A stretch of 64,000 bases of DNA from Aplidium turbinatum (taxonomy: Eukaryota > Chordata > Ascidiacea > Aplousobranchia > Polyclinidae). The DNA lies in the NCBI GenBank assembly GCA_918807975.1, contig OU964921.1:15161498-15225497 (forward strand), written 5' to 3'. Made by a program: the position numbers and the translations under genes. Positions 1 to 11,876 of the stretch are shown here, piece after piece. Every line of letters starts with the position of its first letter. Within the stretch, counting starts at the first letter, position 1. The notes below the pieces were generated by a model that had not been told where the DNA came from, ran no database searches, and saw only the letters and a program-made list of their open reading frames with translations.

Positions 1-1
1 A

Positions 2-163
2 TTTAAGACATTTGAATGCCCACATTGTGAAGTAGAGAAACATGACACTGACCACCTGGTCCTAACTTGCCCATTAACCAAAATCCCAGGTCGCTTCGAA
101 ACTGTACACGAGTGTGGTACTGCATTTAACAACTGGCTGGACCAAATTACAGACAAATCTTGA
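2..163 (+). pseudogene. 3' end of a LINE reverse-transcriptase ORF
   Basis: An open frame enters from the left edge and ends at TGA 161-163 after 53 codons. It carries the Cys/His cluster C-x2-C-x7-H-x4-C (CPHC...HLVLTCP) that closes the ORF of jockey/I/RTE-type LINEs, as the C-terminus at 20101-20152 also does. Only the tail is in the window. It is probably an insertion in an upstream intron of MARVEL gene 1, which is an inference. Confidence 0.6.
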
Positions 164-2850
164 GATGTGCCAACCATAGGACACTGTCACTACTATTTGA
201 GACGATGAGAAATTTTTATGGCTCGTGTATCGAGATTTGAGATCTACAAAATTGCAATGAAAAAATATATATCAGACTTATAGTCTGATTTGAAGTAAGT
301 TATACGAGTTATGAAACCGGTTGTTTGTTGAAAGAGACGCTATTGCAATGAGTTTACCCTAATAGCTGCATATTGTGACATTTCATGTCAAAATAGGTAA
401 ACAAAAACGATTAAAAAAAAAAAAAAAAAGAAACGATAAAAAACAAAAAAAAACAAGCTCGTTTTTTTGAAACAAAAAAAAAACGATTTTTTACATCTCA
501 ATGTATAATTCAATGTATTATTCGATCCTTTATTTGACTGTTTTAATCCCAATAAACTACATCATCAATCGATCCAAGTCTCTTTCCTGGTAAGAAATAG
601 AAAGAAGTGACAGTGAATAAGAGTAGCCTAAATTGTAATTGTTGAATACTTGAAATTTCAAAAATGCATCACTGGCCCACCAAAACGTTATCGCGGGCTT
701 CGTGTTTGAGACCCTTGTTCTACATAAGTACCATGGAAAGTGTGAGCACTCATTAAGTTCGTTGTGATGTTCTAACTACCTGTGATAACTATCGGTGCTT
801 TATAAAGAAGAACATGTGTGAAATTTTCTGTTACGTTTCTCAGACTCCTAAAATAACCTAATTCTTACTGTGTAAAATACTGATGTTGATCTAAAGTCGA
901 AATGTTATGATGTTGCTTGTAAATTGTTGTACAAGGAAAATTAAGGTGTTTGTAGACTTTCCCCTGTGGGCCTATGTGTATTTTTCTCTTTTTTCTCTCT
1001 CCTGTAACTCCACATGGATGTGCAACATGCGTGCATATCTGAAGCAAATACATAAATAAAATATCACTAAAATGATAGTTTTGAGAATCCAAATGTCCAA
1101 AGTTTGATAGGTTAATCGCAAATCACTGCAAACCTTCCAGTTTCACGTTAAAAATAACATTTTTTCTTGTTACTAGACTTGCCAGATGCTCTTCGAATTT
1201 CCAGCACAAATGCCAAAATTAGCCTATTATTTGTATGGTATGTATTAAAGTAGCTCCAAATCACACACAATACAAAAGACTATATGTAATGAATTACAGC
1301 GCAACTATCAACTATGCTAGCGATTTTGGCTGAGCACTATCAAGCGTAGCAGATCCAGCCAAACTTCAAGTGCACGTTGGCATGGCTCAAGTAGCCTACA
1401 TAGGTCGCCATGAGTATAATATTTAAAAATATGTTGTTTGTAGGCAGGGCCTCTGAGAGAAATCATGACTGGTCGGGAAACAATGCTAAAAGTGGGCCCC
1501 AAAAAAAGATTTTTCAGCATGTGTCTTAAGACGAACTTGGCTACTTTCCTCATCGTGAAATTGAATTTCTTTAAAGTTTCGATTTTAAACATGAAAAAAC
1601 TACTTTCTATTTTCAATATGAAAATCACTCCACTACACTTGCAGCAAAATTGCCATTGTTGCTCAATATTTTTTCTTGAAAGAATTGCAGTGAAGTTATA
1701 TGATATGCACATCTCATTCATGGTGTCTTTGGCCACGGCCGTTGGGAGGAGAATTTAGGTCCCGTACCATAATGATTCTCTGGCCCTAAACAAAGACACT
1801 TCCAAGAAAAATGCACCATATCCAAAGAATGCAGTAGTTTGTGCAAACTCTCTGGTATTTGGGCAGTGTGGGTGTGTTTGCTGTGTGCTTGTCTGTTTGT
1901 TGTGTGGAATCCTGGAAGAGCCGCAGGTCGGTGATAACGTCTCCTCCTTTGACAAGTCTGCGTCTGCATTGGTTCCAGTCATGTTGAGAATCGACATTGT
2001 TATAGGTGGCAATTTTAGTATAACCTATAGTAAGACAGAGGACAAATGTAAACACACAATGCGGGCAAGGAAAATAGCTCAACAAAGCATTCAATCGATT
2101 CCGAACCTTTTGCAATGCAAAGTTACGGATCATAGCATCAAATAATAAAAATTTTGCAAGGTCTAATTTGATGCACAACATGCATAAACTGTTCACTCGG
2201 TTTGAGTCGTGGTGGTGCGTAAACAATTCTTACAAATTTCTGTGTGCTAAAACCACGTTTTTAAGTTGCAAATGTTGAAGGTACTGGTTTACGTAACAAA
2301 TTTTTAGAGCAACAAAAATATTTGGAAAAGTGTTTCGAGAGCTGCAATCAATAATTTCCTTGAGTAGATATCATGGGGTGATGCGTTAGGGTTTGCAGCT
2401 CAAGTTTGCTAGATAGCTTTCTTTCAAAAGTAGCCTGCCAACTCATCCAAAATGTCATTGCTGTACAACTTGTTTAAATTTGTTCCACATGCCTGCAACT
2501 ACACATCAGACATACAATGATATTTCCATAGGACTTCAAACTTATCGATATCTTTGAGTTTGTTGATACGTTTGTGAATAAACTACCAACAGCTAGCGAA
2601 TCCTTTGCAACATAGCGTAGGCCTACAGTAGAATAAATTTCGTTTGTAAGATTGAGCTGGTGAAGCGGAGTTGTTGGAGTGTTCCGTCCCCAGAAAAATA
2701 AAATCTTTTTTTAAATTCATAGTTCCTATAACAACTTAAGCTTGCGAGTAGCCTACTTTTCAGCTTTCTGTAACTTTAATTACATCTTCCTTTAACTTCA
2801 TCAGCTTATTGTCCATTCCTCGTCGTCGTGTGAGCATTCCTCTGGGAACG
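164..2850. other. No gene recognised; A-rich tract
   Basis: I see no exon with splice sites or a domain here. 411-493 is A-rich with T runs that could fold on themselves. Longer open frames, for example minus 1317-1736, have no recognisable motif. Probably intron or upstream sequence of gene 1. Confidence 0.5.
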
Positions 2851-2854
2851 AAAA

Positions 2855-3451
2855 ATATTGCACAGTTTTTTATCGCTGCATAAATAGGTTAGTGGGTGAA
2901 TCTCGCTTAGAACTGTGATCTACATAATGCAGAGAAGCACAGGTTTGAAACTGCTCAAGTAGGCTGCTTGGAAATGGTAAAGCTTTCTTTAGAATTTCCT
3001 ATCTGGCTTGGCTGCAATTGAAAATAACATAAGCTTAGTCGATCAATCAGACTACTCAAAAATGACATAATATTTGGACAACACTGCACACCATGAACTC
3101 CAACTCTAGTGTATTTAAGCAGTGACATTCATAAGCAGAAAATAGGCAAGAAGGGTTTACTTCCTTCAATCTTGCTTGGACACTTTTTCAAATATGATGG
3201 ATTCATTATTATATGCCTGGCAAACGCAGTGTTTCATGTCAAGGTAGGCTACAGTTGGTCAAGCAAACATAATACACGCTTAGCCAAAGCAGCACTAGTT
3301 TTCAAGTTTGAACAAGATAAAACGTGCATTGATGCAGAGATCAGCAGGCTTAACAGCAACAGATTTCACGTGTTGAAGCAGTTTAACATAGCCGGACTCA
3401 ATACGAGAATAGTTTGTTCTTGATGAGAAACATTTAAAGTAGCATCTACAA
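2855..3451 (+). repeat. Interspersed repeat of unknown class, copy A (first part)
   Basis: This stretch aligns by eye with 11040-11480 (shared block around TTTGAAACTGCTCAAGTAGG) and its last 110 bp with 25850-25967. It continues after a hAT insertion at 4313. No coding capacity is recognised. The family ends in a GGAGCCCCTG-like terminus, which suggests an old hAT-like DNA element, but a matching start was not found. Confidence 0.5.
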
Positions 3452-4312
3452 CAGGAGTTCACAACCTTTTTTACACCGTGGCCCCCTTTGAAAATTTTGA
3501 AAAATCAATGCCCCCCTATTTTTTCTAACCTTTTGAAAAAATTAAGAAACGTCATTTTAATTAAAAGAACTTGTACAGTAACGGTTACTGAGTAACTGCG
3601 TGACGCGACCATTTATCGAAAAACAATTTATCGAACGACTGTTAATTGAACGGCAGTTTATCGAAAGACAGTTCATCTACCGACAATTCATCGAAACGAC
3701 AGTTATTCGAACCGACTGTTTATCGAAACGACAGTTTATCGGACGACAAATCTCCCGAAACAAATTTTATCTAGGGTTAGGGTTAGTCGTTCGATTAATT
3801 TTCGTTCGATGAACAGCCGTTTCGATAAACAGTCGTTTCGATTAACCGTCGTTCGATTAATTGTCATTCGATAAACTGTCGTTTCGATTAACTGTCGTTC
3901 GATCAATAGTCGTTCGATAAACTGCCGTAGTACCGAGTAACCGGTAGTTAGAATGATAAAATGATATAAATACAACACACAATAAACATGATAGTACATT
4001 AATTAGTTATTACATATGCAGTTAATGTGATGGTTGAGCTTGTTTTTGCTCGGACAATGTCTTAATTGCTGGTTTGGTGGTGGAAAGAGCATGCCAGATG
4101 TCATAGTGAACATCCAAGACACTGCGCTGCTTTGTCTTCAGAAGTAACATTGTTGAAAACCCACATATTTGGGCAAAATGTAGCCTACTAGTATTTTTAT
4201 TTAAATTGATTTTTTTTTTTCTTACATAGTGTTGGAGTGGACTTAAAGATGATAAATTAAAAAAATAATTATTTTTCAAATGCGTCAATGGCCCCCAGGT
4301 TGGGAACCCCTG
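3452..4312. mobile_element. Non-autonomous hAT element (MITE-like)
   Basis: Terminal inverted repeats CAGGAGTTCACAACC and (reverse complement of the right end) CAGGGGTTCCCAACC are flanked by an 8-bp target duplication, ATCTACAA / ATCCACAA, with one mismatch. The related repeat at 25960-25975 has no insert at this point and so shows the empty site. No transposase is present. The interior holds a palindromic short-repeat array (3600-3928). Confidence 0.8.
3600..3928. repeat. Inverted array of ~18-bp TTATCGAA-type repeats with telomere-like centre
   Basis: The left arm is a degenerate run of units like GACAGTTTATCGAAAC. From about 3788 the right arm is the reverse complement (GTTTCGATAAACAGTCG). 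The arms meet at 3772-3787 in CTAGGGTTAGGGTTAG, two TTAGGG units. The same terminal word bounds the elements at 7481-7946 and 42381-42596, so this is probably a member of one foldback/MITE family nested in the hAT. Confidence 0.7.
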
Positions 4313-4510
4313 ATCCACAATGATCGAAAAAGACTTGTTACTACGCATTTCATTCAAAAATTTAATTATTTTTATGTTGATAAATTTTTATTTTATTGGT
4401 AAAAATGGGCCCCCTTCAAAAGTGACGAAACGAAAAACTACTCGTTTTTTCTTTACAATGTTATGCTAGGGGGGAAAGTAGCCCGACTTCCCCCCTCTCG
4501 GAGCCCCTGT
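4313..4510 (+). repeat. Interspersed repeat copy A (second part)
   Basis: Continues copy A after the hAT. It matches 25967-26165 and 26520-26716, including the block TTACAATGTTATGCTAGGGG and the end CTCTCGGAGCCCCTG. Confidence 0.55.
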
Positions 4511-4547
4511 TTGTAGGCTATTATTTAATTAATCATTTTATTTTCAG

Positions 4548-5550
4548 ACAGAAAATGGACATTACAAGTTCAGTGCGATAGAGTTTTTCTGGTCAGCGTT
4601 CTCATCTCTAATCTATCTGATTGGAGCTGCAGTGCTGGCCGGGTTCTTGTCATGTTCGCAGTTTCAGACATTCAGATGTAGAGCGCGTTTATCAAGTAAC
4701 AAGTTATTTTATTACGTTATTTTGTGTTTTGAGTTGAATGCAACCCTATCAAGCCTGTTCAATGTTCATATAATTTAATTCTTATGAGACTTGTCCGTTG
4801 AGCTTCTTTAGCTTAACACAATCTGACACACATATAACTTCAATAATGAGGAGAAAAATAGTAAAAAAATATTACAATAGCATATGTATGAGGCTACAGT
4901 AGGCCTACTAAGAAATTGAAGCTAGATAAACTCGATTTTGACTTTTGTGTACATGCAAGATTATTTCCTATTATTCTCTCTTGGTAAAAAACATAACCAT
5001 TTGGTATGATATACAGGAAATAGGTTGAAATAAATGTGATTGCATGCGATGTGAATTAATATTAACCTTTGACAACATACATTTCTATTCCACAGTAGCT
5101 TCTTTATGGCATTGTCTTGTTATAAGAAACTATAAAGTTCCTCGCACAACTTTTTTTAACCGATGTTTTATCGTTTTCTAATTAACCAGTTGCCTACTTT
5201 CTGTGGCTAAAATCCAAGTCTGGTGAAGTACTGGAGACCGAAATTTTGCTGGAATTGGAGTCGTATATTTTTTATCCGTGGTCTTCCTCCGGATAAATCG
5301 TCCGTGATGGATGTTCTTCAGCTTCCTTACTTGTTCTTTTTCTAGCTTTACATTATTTTTCGATATTGCAGGTGACATATGCGGATTTGTTTCCGCCCTC
5401 TTGTTTGCTGTAGATGCTCATCAGATGCGAGCAGATCGCCCTGTGTGGTTAGTCCGCACAACAGTGCCACCTCCCGCACAATCTGAACATGTGCACAATG
5501 TTAGACGAACGACAGAAACTCGCATCGTCCAAAAGCACAGCAAAAATTAA
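4548..5550 (+). CDS. MARVEL-domain four-TM protein, gene 1 (last two exons)
   Basis: Exons 4548-4695 and 5372-5550 (stop TAA 5548-5550) join in phase 1 with canonical AG/GT ends. The first encodes TM3 (AIEFFWSAFSSLIYLIGAAV) and a basic Cys-rich loop. The second encodes TM4 (DICGFVSALLFAVDAHQM) and a cytoplasmic tail with RTTETR. These are the last two helices of a MARVEL protein (MAL/plasmolipin/CMTM class: membrane-apposition and vesicle-traffic proteins). The product is nearly identical to gene 3 (37329-41260). Exons for TM1 and TM2 were not found in 1-4547; they may lie upstream of the window or be lost. The poly(A) word of gene 3 is changed to AATAAG here, so this copy may be less well processed. 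Subfamily is not assigned. Confidence 0.75.
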
Positions 5551-6014
5551 CATGTTTAAAATTTGGTGTCGAGTTAGATTAGTCTAGGTTAAAGTATAAG
5601 TTGCCATTTTACATTAATCCTCACGTTAAACACTAGAAATTGCTCTTCTGGTTTTATTTAAACGAGAAGAAAATTAATGGAAGAATAAGTCAGATAGTTT
5701 TGTTTTCAAAGTTTCCTTTATTTTATTGCTTTCATCGGCTAATATAGACCAAATTTACTGGATTGCCAGTTGCAACACCAATAACACGATTTAGCCCATA
5801 TGCTTTCTTCGGAAGCAAAACTATATTTTCGATACATATTTGTCTATGTTACTCCTTACTCCTTACACATTGTCATCGAACATGATTAAATTATCGGGAA
5901 TCTTTATTTTTATCCGGTGCTTGTTAACGGGTAAGAAATTTATGGAGACTTGCCATTAAGTACCAACATGGAACAACGTTTTGAATGCAGCGTGTTTTAA
6001 ATCTGCCATGAAGT

Positions 6015-6209
6015 TCTTCTTTATCGTGTGCCACACGGTCGTAGCCCAGAGCATCACGCAAGCTCTTGCTCTATCGTTGAACTTGGCCAAATCCTGTGCA
6101 GAGCATCTTGCTTTTAAGTCAGGGCATTCGAGTAGATGTTGCATTGTTTGCTCCTGTCCGTATTTGCAACTTGTGCTCCCCATGGAATACCCCCACCCCC
6201 ACAGGGATA
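6015..6209 (-). pseudogene. 5'-truncated LINE 3' end
   Basis: The minus frame encodes a LINE C-terminus with a Cys/His cluster (CKYGQEQTMQHLLECP) and ends in an AAAGAAGAA tail. It is flanked by the 9-bp target duplication CCATGAAGT (6006-6014 and 6210-6218). The paralogous segment at about 41810-41825 lacks it, which gives the empty site. Same general type as the LINE at 17130-20275, which also has an AAG-repeat tail. Confidence 0.75.
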
Positions 6210-6294
6210 CCATGAAGTGAAATACATCAATGAAACATGTCATTTTTACTTTGGTAAACTGCTTGCAGCCTAAAAAAGGTGTTCAACGTTTGTA

Positions 6295-7158
6295 CAGTAG
6301 AATTCGTCTATAACGGCTTCGTTTATAACGTCAATTGGCCTATTACGTCACATTTTGCTCGGTCCCGGCAGAATTCCTATCTTTTGCGTACATTGTAGTT
6401 CGGCTACAACAGCATCGCCTATAACGTCAATTCGCATGTAACAGCACCCTTTATTGGTCCCCAGACGTCTTTTGTTCGTTTATAACGTCACTTTAAGCCA
6501 TCACCTTCACCAGGAACGGTCAGTCTTTTAATCCAGTTAGCGCTGCTGCTTGCAAAATGTATTCCCTTTATTTTGCTACGTCGTTCGCAGCAGGGACTTT
6601 AATTAACTGAATTAACTTTTTTCTCGCTGGAAAAACTATCATCTGTAAAAAGCAGCTTTACAGCTGACCTTTAAGCAACTCAAAGCAACAGTTGTACGTG
6701 CAGTACTGTAGGCTATAAACTAATTAACTGAATTAACTTTTTTTTCCGCGTGAAAAAATCCGAAGTCACGACGATAGCGAGCAAATCCTACATTATTTAG
6801 CAAAAGCTGAACGCTATGTGGTAGAGAAATCCGCGTTAAAACGAAACAGCTGAAGATCAATGCCTTTTTTGCTAATAAACAATGAACTTCTCTACTACTG
6901 TATGTAACGAGCTGTAGGCCTATTGCGCAAATTTCCTGTAGCCTACCTTTCGCTGAAGGTTATTTTTTTAAAACAATTTCTTTGTTTACTGTATTTTCTG
7001 CGTGACTTTTGTCAGTTTGGTGGTACACAGTAAACCTGACTGGATTATGCACCTCTTTCTTTAATCAAAAGACAGTTTTGAAATAGTTTGCGGTAGTTCG
7101 GCTATAACGTCAGTTTTTGCAAATCCCCTAGGGGTGCCGTTATAGGCGAATTCTACTG
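6295..7158. mobile_element. pogo/Tigger-like non-autonomous transposon
   Basis: Perfectly placed inverted ends CAGTAGAATTCGTCTATAAC and (reverse complement of the right end) CAGTAGAATTCGCCTATAAC are flanked by TA on both sides (6293-6294, 7159-7160), as expected for Tc1/mariner-pogo elements. ATAACG words recur in the first and last 200 bp. No transposase frame. The duplicate segment near 41895 lacks the insertion, so it came after the segmental duplication. Confidence 0.8.
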
Positions 7159-7480
7159 TATAAACTTGACTAATGTCAACTTGTCAGAAACGTCTTTTTT
7201 TGCTTCTGTCTTCAAGATTTCTTCACAGTTTGTCAGCTTACATCCACCACACCTGCAACTTGAAGACGCTTTGTTTGAATGACCAGAAAAATAAGTTGAT
7301 GTTTAAAACACGATATGAGGCAGTCGACTACGGTAAACGGTGGACAGTTGTTTTCGCGAAGTGAACCTCATTTGTACAGCGCTGGGACCATGATGTTTAT
7401 CATCACTATTTACAGTTGTATGTTTTTATAGTTGTGTTTAATGTGATGAGTTATCAGTGCAGTCGTGACCTAGCAGCTTA

Positions 7481-7946
7481 TAAAACGACAGTTCATCGAA
7501 TCATAATTTATCGAAAATGACGTTTGATTGAAGACTTATCCCAGCGAGTTTGTTTTGTTGGAAAAAAGGCGATTTTTAAGATTCAAGAGAAAGGGAAAAA
7601 ATTAAGTAGGCTATTAGTTAGTGTGTATCAAAAAAATAAAATATCTTCAAACCCACAACAATGCTTGATATGAACGACTCGGTTACATGTCTTGTAATAC
7701 AAACGAGTTTATTCTCACACGAATCAGTTTAATCATAAACATTAAACAGCTAAAAATCGATTTGGATTCTCTAGCAGCTAGATCATCTTCATTTAAGCTG
7801 AAAGAAAACAGCACAAAAAATAAAATGATGAAGGTGCGAAAGAATGAAAAATAATTGCACCGTTATTTTGTACAATTTTTATGAAATACGACTGTGAGTA
7901 ATTTGTTTGTTCGATAAATTATATCGCTTCGATGAACTGTCGTTTA
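7481..7946. mobile_element. MITE with ACGACAGTTCATCGAA ends
   Basis: The left end AAAACGACAGTTCATCGAA with a TAATTTATCGAA block is mirrored at 7908-7946. No coding region. A diverged copy stands at the same relative place in the duplicated segment (42381-42596), so it predates that duplication. It shares its terminal word with the array at 3600-3928. Confidence 0.65.
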
Positions 7947-8139
7947 AAATATGCCGTATAGTAGCTTACCAATACAGCACACGTATGTTTTTCAAGCATG
8001 TGTTGCATATGTTAAGCGTTAAACATCATAGCAGTAAGTTTTTAGTTAATAAACTGTAATTTCAATGTTGTTTCTGCAAGAAATAATCACTAAGTTACTA
8101 AAGCTCGCAAGATTCTGGCTTTTTCAATGGAACCAACTT

Positions 8140-8280
8140 TGGTTGCCAGATGATGTTGCCAGAAGAAAAACTGCGTATAAGCTCATTGGGATGCTGCTTG
8201 ATTGGTTGCCAGATGATGTTGCCAGAAGGAGTGGTTTACGAAAAAGCCAAGCCCGAACGATCAAGCATTACAGTATTGAG
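8140..8280. repeat. Short direct duplication (~62 bp period)
   Basis: GGTTGCCAGATGATGTTGCC occurs at about 8149 and again at about 8207. The duplicated segment near 42833 has only one, diverged copy. No gene is recognised here. Confidence 0.6.
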
Positions 8281-8452
8281 TAGCCTATTAGCGATCTGAA
8301 GAGTCTTCAAATAGCCTAATCAAAATCGATTCCGTGCATTCTGACCTAGGCTATTTGATAAACTTAAAATTGGCACAATATCAAAGCAAATAAAATACAA
8401 TTTTTTTTTTTATAAAACAATGCAATAACAAAGTAGAATATCAACTAAAATC

Positions 8453-8996
8453 CAGTAGCGTAATGTCTAAGGGGCACCGGGCAGCGAATTTTTTTTCCCA
8501 CGAACTTTTTGCTACTGTACTTCGCATAGAGTTTGTATTTATACCGTGTGAATGCAATCACTTTTCGTTGGTGCGTTTGGTTCAGTGGTTTCGCCACGCC
8601 CATCGAAGTCATTTTATTTCTTTAGGCCGACATTACTTTTTGCGGTGCACAAAAACTTTTCAAAGAAACTAAGGTTAGGGCTAATGGGTTAGGGTTAATT
8701 CTTAATCATTTCTGGAAAATCTTACTTTAAGACTATAGCCTAGTGACCACAATCAATTTCTTTTCTGAACTTTTTTAAACTTGACTAGACTAGGTGTGTC
8801 TCCAGGCTACGTATTTTTCAAGTTCAATGTTTAGATTTGGACCTGGAGGGCGAAAATCGGTAAAAATAGCTACGCGCGCCGCGTGGTAACCAGTAGTGGC
8901 TGCACTTACAGAAATATGCAAATGAGACAGGAAGTTCGTGGGAAAAAAATTTTGCCACGGGGCGGCACTTGTCCCTTTAATCATTTTGACGTTACA
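8453..8996. mobile_element. Possible inverted-repeat MITE
   Basis: The left block with GGCA..GCGAATTTTTTTTCCCACGAAC is repeated inverted at 8936-8975 (GTTCGTGGGAAAAAAATTTT). Outer bases match poorly and no clear target duplication is seen. A GGTTAGGG word lies at 8663-8695. Boundaries are approximate. Confidence 0.45.
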
Positions 8997-9897
8997 GTAT
9001 TTTTTTGAAAGTTTTTACTATTTTTGTAAATTATGAAATATCAAGGGTAGAGGGGTCATCGGTCACTTAACTCTATCTGTCATTCGCTCAGAAAATAATC
9101 GAAAAGCACGAGACGATACCTCCCTGCTAATTCTAACTCAGCCGGTAGGCTATATCGCACATTTCAAAGAATTAACCTGCACATGGTCCAATGCATTTAT
9201 GTTCGAAACAATATGCTGCACAAAAGCACGAATTTTGCTGTCATTTAAACATTTTATGGACTATTTTATTCGTTCAAATTTTCATACTCTGCAAACATTC
9301 AAAAACAATATTTTGAAACAAAATATTTTTTCTTGCTATAAATACAATATTTTTCATAGCCTATTCATTTTGCATAAAGCGGTTTTGAGGTTATTGTGAT
9401 AAATTGCACTAATGGCTTCTCCACTGGGGAGCAATCACTGAAGATGCAGAGTAGTAGCCTATGTTTCTCGAGACGAATGAAACATACAGCAGCTATGGCT
9501 TGGGCCTACCAAGGTGGCAAATCATTTTTTTGCATTTAGGCTATTCATCTGAAAAATAATTTTCTTATTAAAAAAATAGTTTGATCACATTCTTTGGAAG
9601 TAGGTAACACGGTTCTAATCATCCGTTTTGTGGAAACTGTTTTGCAAACATAAAAAAAGATTATTTTAATGTGTTTCAGTGTAGCTATAGGCTACGTTGA
9701 AACAACATAGCCTAGCCTAAACTCAACTTTTGCTGACTGGGCTGCAGTTCTTTACGGAACTTACTAAAAAATGATAACAAGCTTTTGTTAAAAAAGACGC
9801 AACATAAACGTAGTGTGGCAATGTCGGGGCAATAATAATATTTCTCGGCAATCGAGTGTAGCAAGAATTGACAGCGATAGGCAAGTGTTTCGCCCAT
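8997..9897. other. No gene recognised
   Basis: AT-rich, with scattered TAGGCTA/TAGCCTA words. Open frames in this stretch have no motif I recognise. Confidence 0.5.
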
Positions 9898-10185
9898 GAA
9901 TCTTTATTCTCGGACTGACAAAGTCTTGGATAGATCATTCCTGGTAGTTTCGCGCTCTTGTAGAAGCTATTGACGCAGGGCCGGTTACCGAGATTGACAG
10001 AGTAAAGTTTCCGGTTATTGAAGTGTTGTTGCCAGGGAATTTTTCCCAGGGATCTCTGAAGTAGATTCTGAGGTCCCTGATTTTTCCATCCATTAGGTGC
10101 CGCTGAATTGAGAGCTCAGAATGTGTTGCTCAAGCGCACACTCACAGAGTCGGACTAGCGCCACTTGATCTCGAAGCTTCTCATA
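9898..10185 (-). repeat. tRNA-derived SINE, diverged copy
   Basis: Matches the SINEs at 31395-31690 and 33125-33405 (shared blocks ATCTTTATTCTCGGACTGAC and GCCGGTTACCGAGATTGACA). The tRNA-like head lies at the high-coordinate end, so the element runs on the minus strand. An extra stretch near 10040-10085 is absent from the other copies. Confidence 0.65.
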
Positions 10186-11019
10186 GCATCTTTTCAAAAA
10201 TTGGGACTAAGGGGGAAAATTTTCAAAAAAGGGAACTTTTAGCGCGAGAGTTATGTTAAAAAGGGCACTTTTCGAGCGTAAATGATGGGAAAAAGGGCAT
10301 TTTTGTCTCGATCGTAAAACATGTAGCCTAGGCCTAAGCTTAAAAATGTAGATGTCTCAGGCAAATTGTGGATAAAAAGACATAGCCTAATACTTAGACT
10401 AAACTTTTGAGACCCATGGCCTACTTGATTCCTATATTCATCCCCGCCCACAATATTTTATAAATAATAATGTAATAAAATTTAATCTAGCAATATTTAG
10501 TTGCAGAAGTATCTCGTAGCCTACTAAAATAAAAAGAAACAATATTAACTATGGTAATATATGAAACACAACTGTTAAGATATTATAATGAGTTGAATCT
10601 TTGCAGAATTAGATGATTCTAAAGAGCTGGTATTTTATTTTGATAAAAATCAGGAAACAAACTTCGGTGATTCAGACATTTAGAATCTCACACAAAATTT
10701 AAGGTAGGCCTACTCACAACATAAATTGCTAATTAATCTGCTTGAATGGAACATTAAGGATATTATAAGTGAGGTCAAAGGTAGGCTCATATAAGTTCTA
10801 AATGTATGCTGAAGCTTTCCATTTAGCTGTTCATTCTTTAACTTGGATCTAACATAAACAAAAATTAAGTCTTAAAAATTGCCAACCTAGTTTCAAACTA
10901 GGGGGGCAAGCAAAGGGACTAGGTAGGTAATTGCCCATCTAATTTATATGTGAAAAGTTGCTATGAAGCTTCTTCGTTCACGAAGCACACGCACTGAGCT
11001 ACTGGGGCGGACATCTATC
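10186..11019. other. No gene recognised
   Basis: Low-complexity A/G-rich text at 10195-10310 (repeated AAAAAGGG words), then AT-rich sequence without recognised exons. Confidence 0.5.
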
Positions 11020-11525
11020 CATTGAACAGTTCTTTATTGCTGTATGAGTAGGTTAGTCGAGTGAATATTCTTTAGAACTGTAGGACTACTGGCCTAATTC
11101 ACAAAATGCAGAGAAGCGTAGATTTGAAACTGCTCAAGTAGGCTAGGCTGCTTGGATGAGATAGCTTTCTTTAGAATTTCCTGTCTGGCCCGGTTACAAT
11201 TGAAAATGACACAAGATTAGCCTACAGTCGATCAATTACTCCAAAAAGATATAAGATCTGGACAACACTATGAACTCCAACCAGATTCAAGCAATGACAT
11301 TCATAAGCAGACAATAGGCAAAAAGGGTTTACTTTCATTAAATTGAATCTTGCTTTAACATTTTTAATCTTTCCAGACACGTTGGATCAATATGCCTGGC
11401 CAACGCAGTTTTTGAAGTCAATGTTCAGTTGGTCAAGCAAAAATAGTACAATACACACTTAGCCAAAAGTAGCAGCACCAGTTTTCAAATTAAAACGAAG
11501 GAAATCCATTAAAGTGCAACTGCAC
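11020..11525 (+). repeat. Interspersed repeat copy B
   Basis: Aligns by eye to 2855-3340 (TTTGAAACTGCTCAAGTAGG and the ACAATAGGCAAAAAGGGTTT block). The 3' half seen in copies A and C is not continuous here. Confidence 0.5.
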
Positions 11526-11876
11526 GATCGAATTAACACTGGCTAGAATCCATTGCCAAGACATCCGGTACCCAGTGATGCCGAAGTAGGGGGGAGATGA
11601 GGGGGATATATCTCCCCAATACTTTGGCAGCATCTCCCCCAATAATTTAGAAAAAAATATTTGCTCTGAAGTTGTAGCTTACTTCGATTTAGTTGTTTGC
11701 AAGCATCTCGAATTGCTGTTGTTTTTCTTTTATTGATGTTTGATCACAGTTCTAAATTGTCTTGAATTTGACGCTAGACAATGAATGACCTTTATTGAAG
11801 GTAGGCCTATTAAGGACGAGTTGGACTAGGCCACTGGTCACGGCACTGCGGCAACGAAGAAACTGCAGAAACATAT

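Noticed and set aside
1317-1736. Minus-strand open frame of 139 codons
   Set aside because: No domain, no splice context and biased by AT-rich text. Neighbouring frames on both strands are equally open.
3109-3423. 104-codon open frame on the + strand
   Set aside because: It lies in an interspersed repeat whose other copies do not keep the frame.
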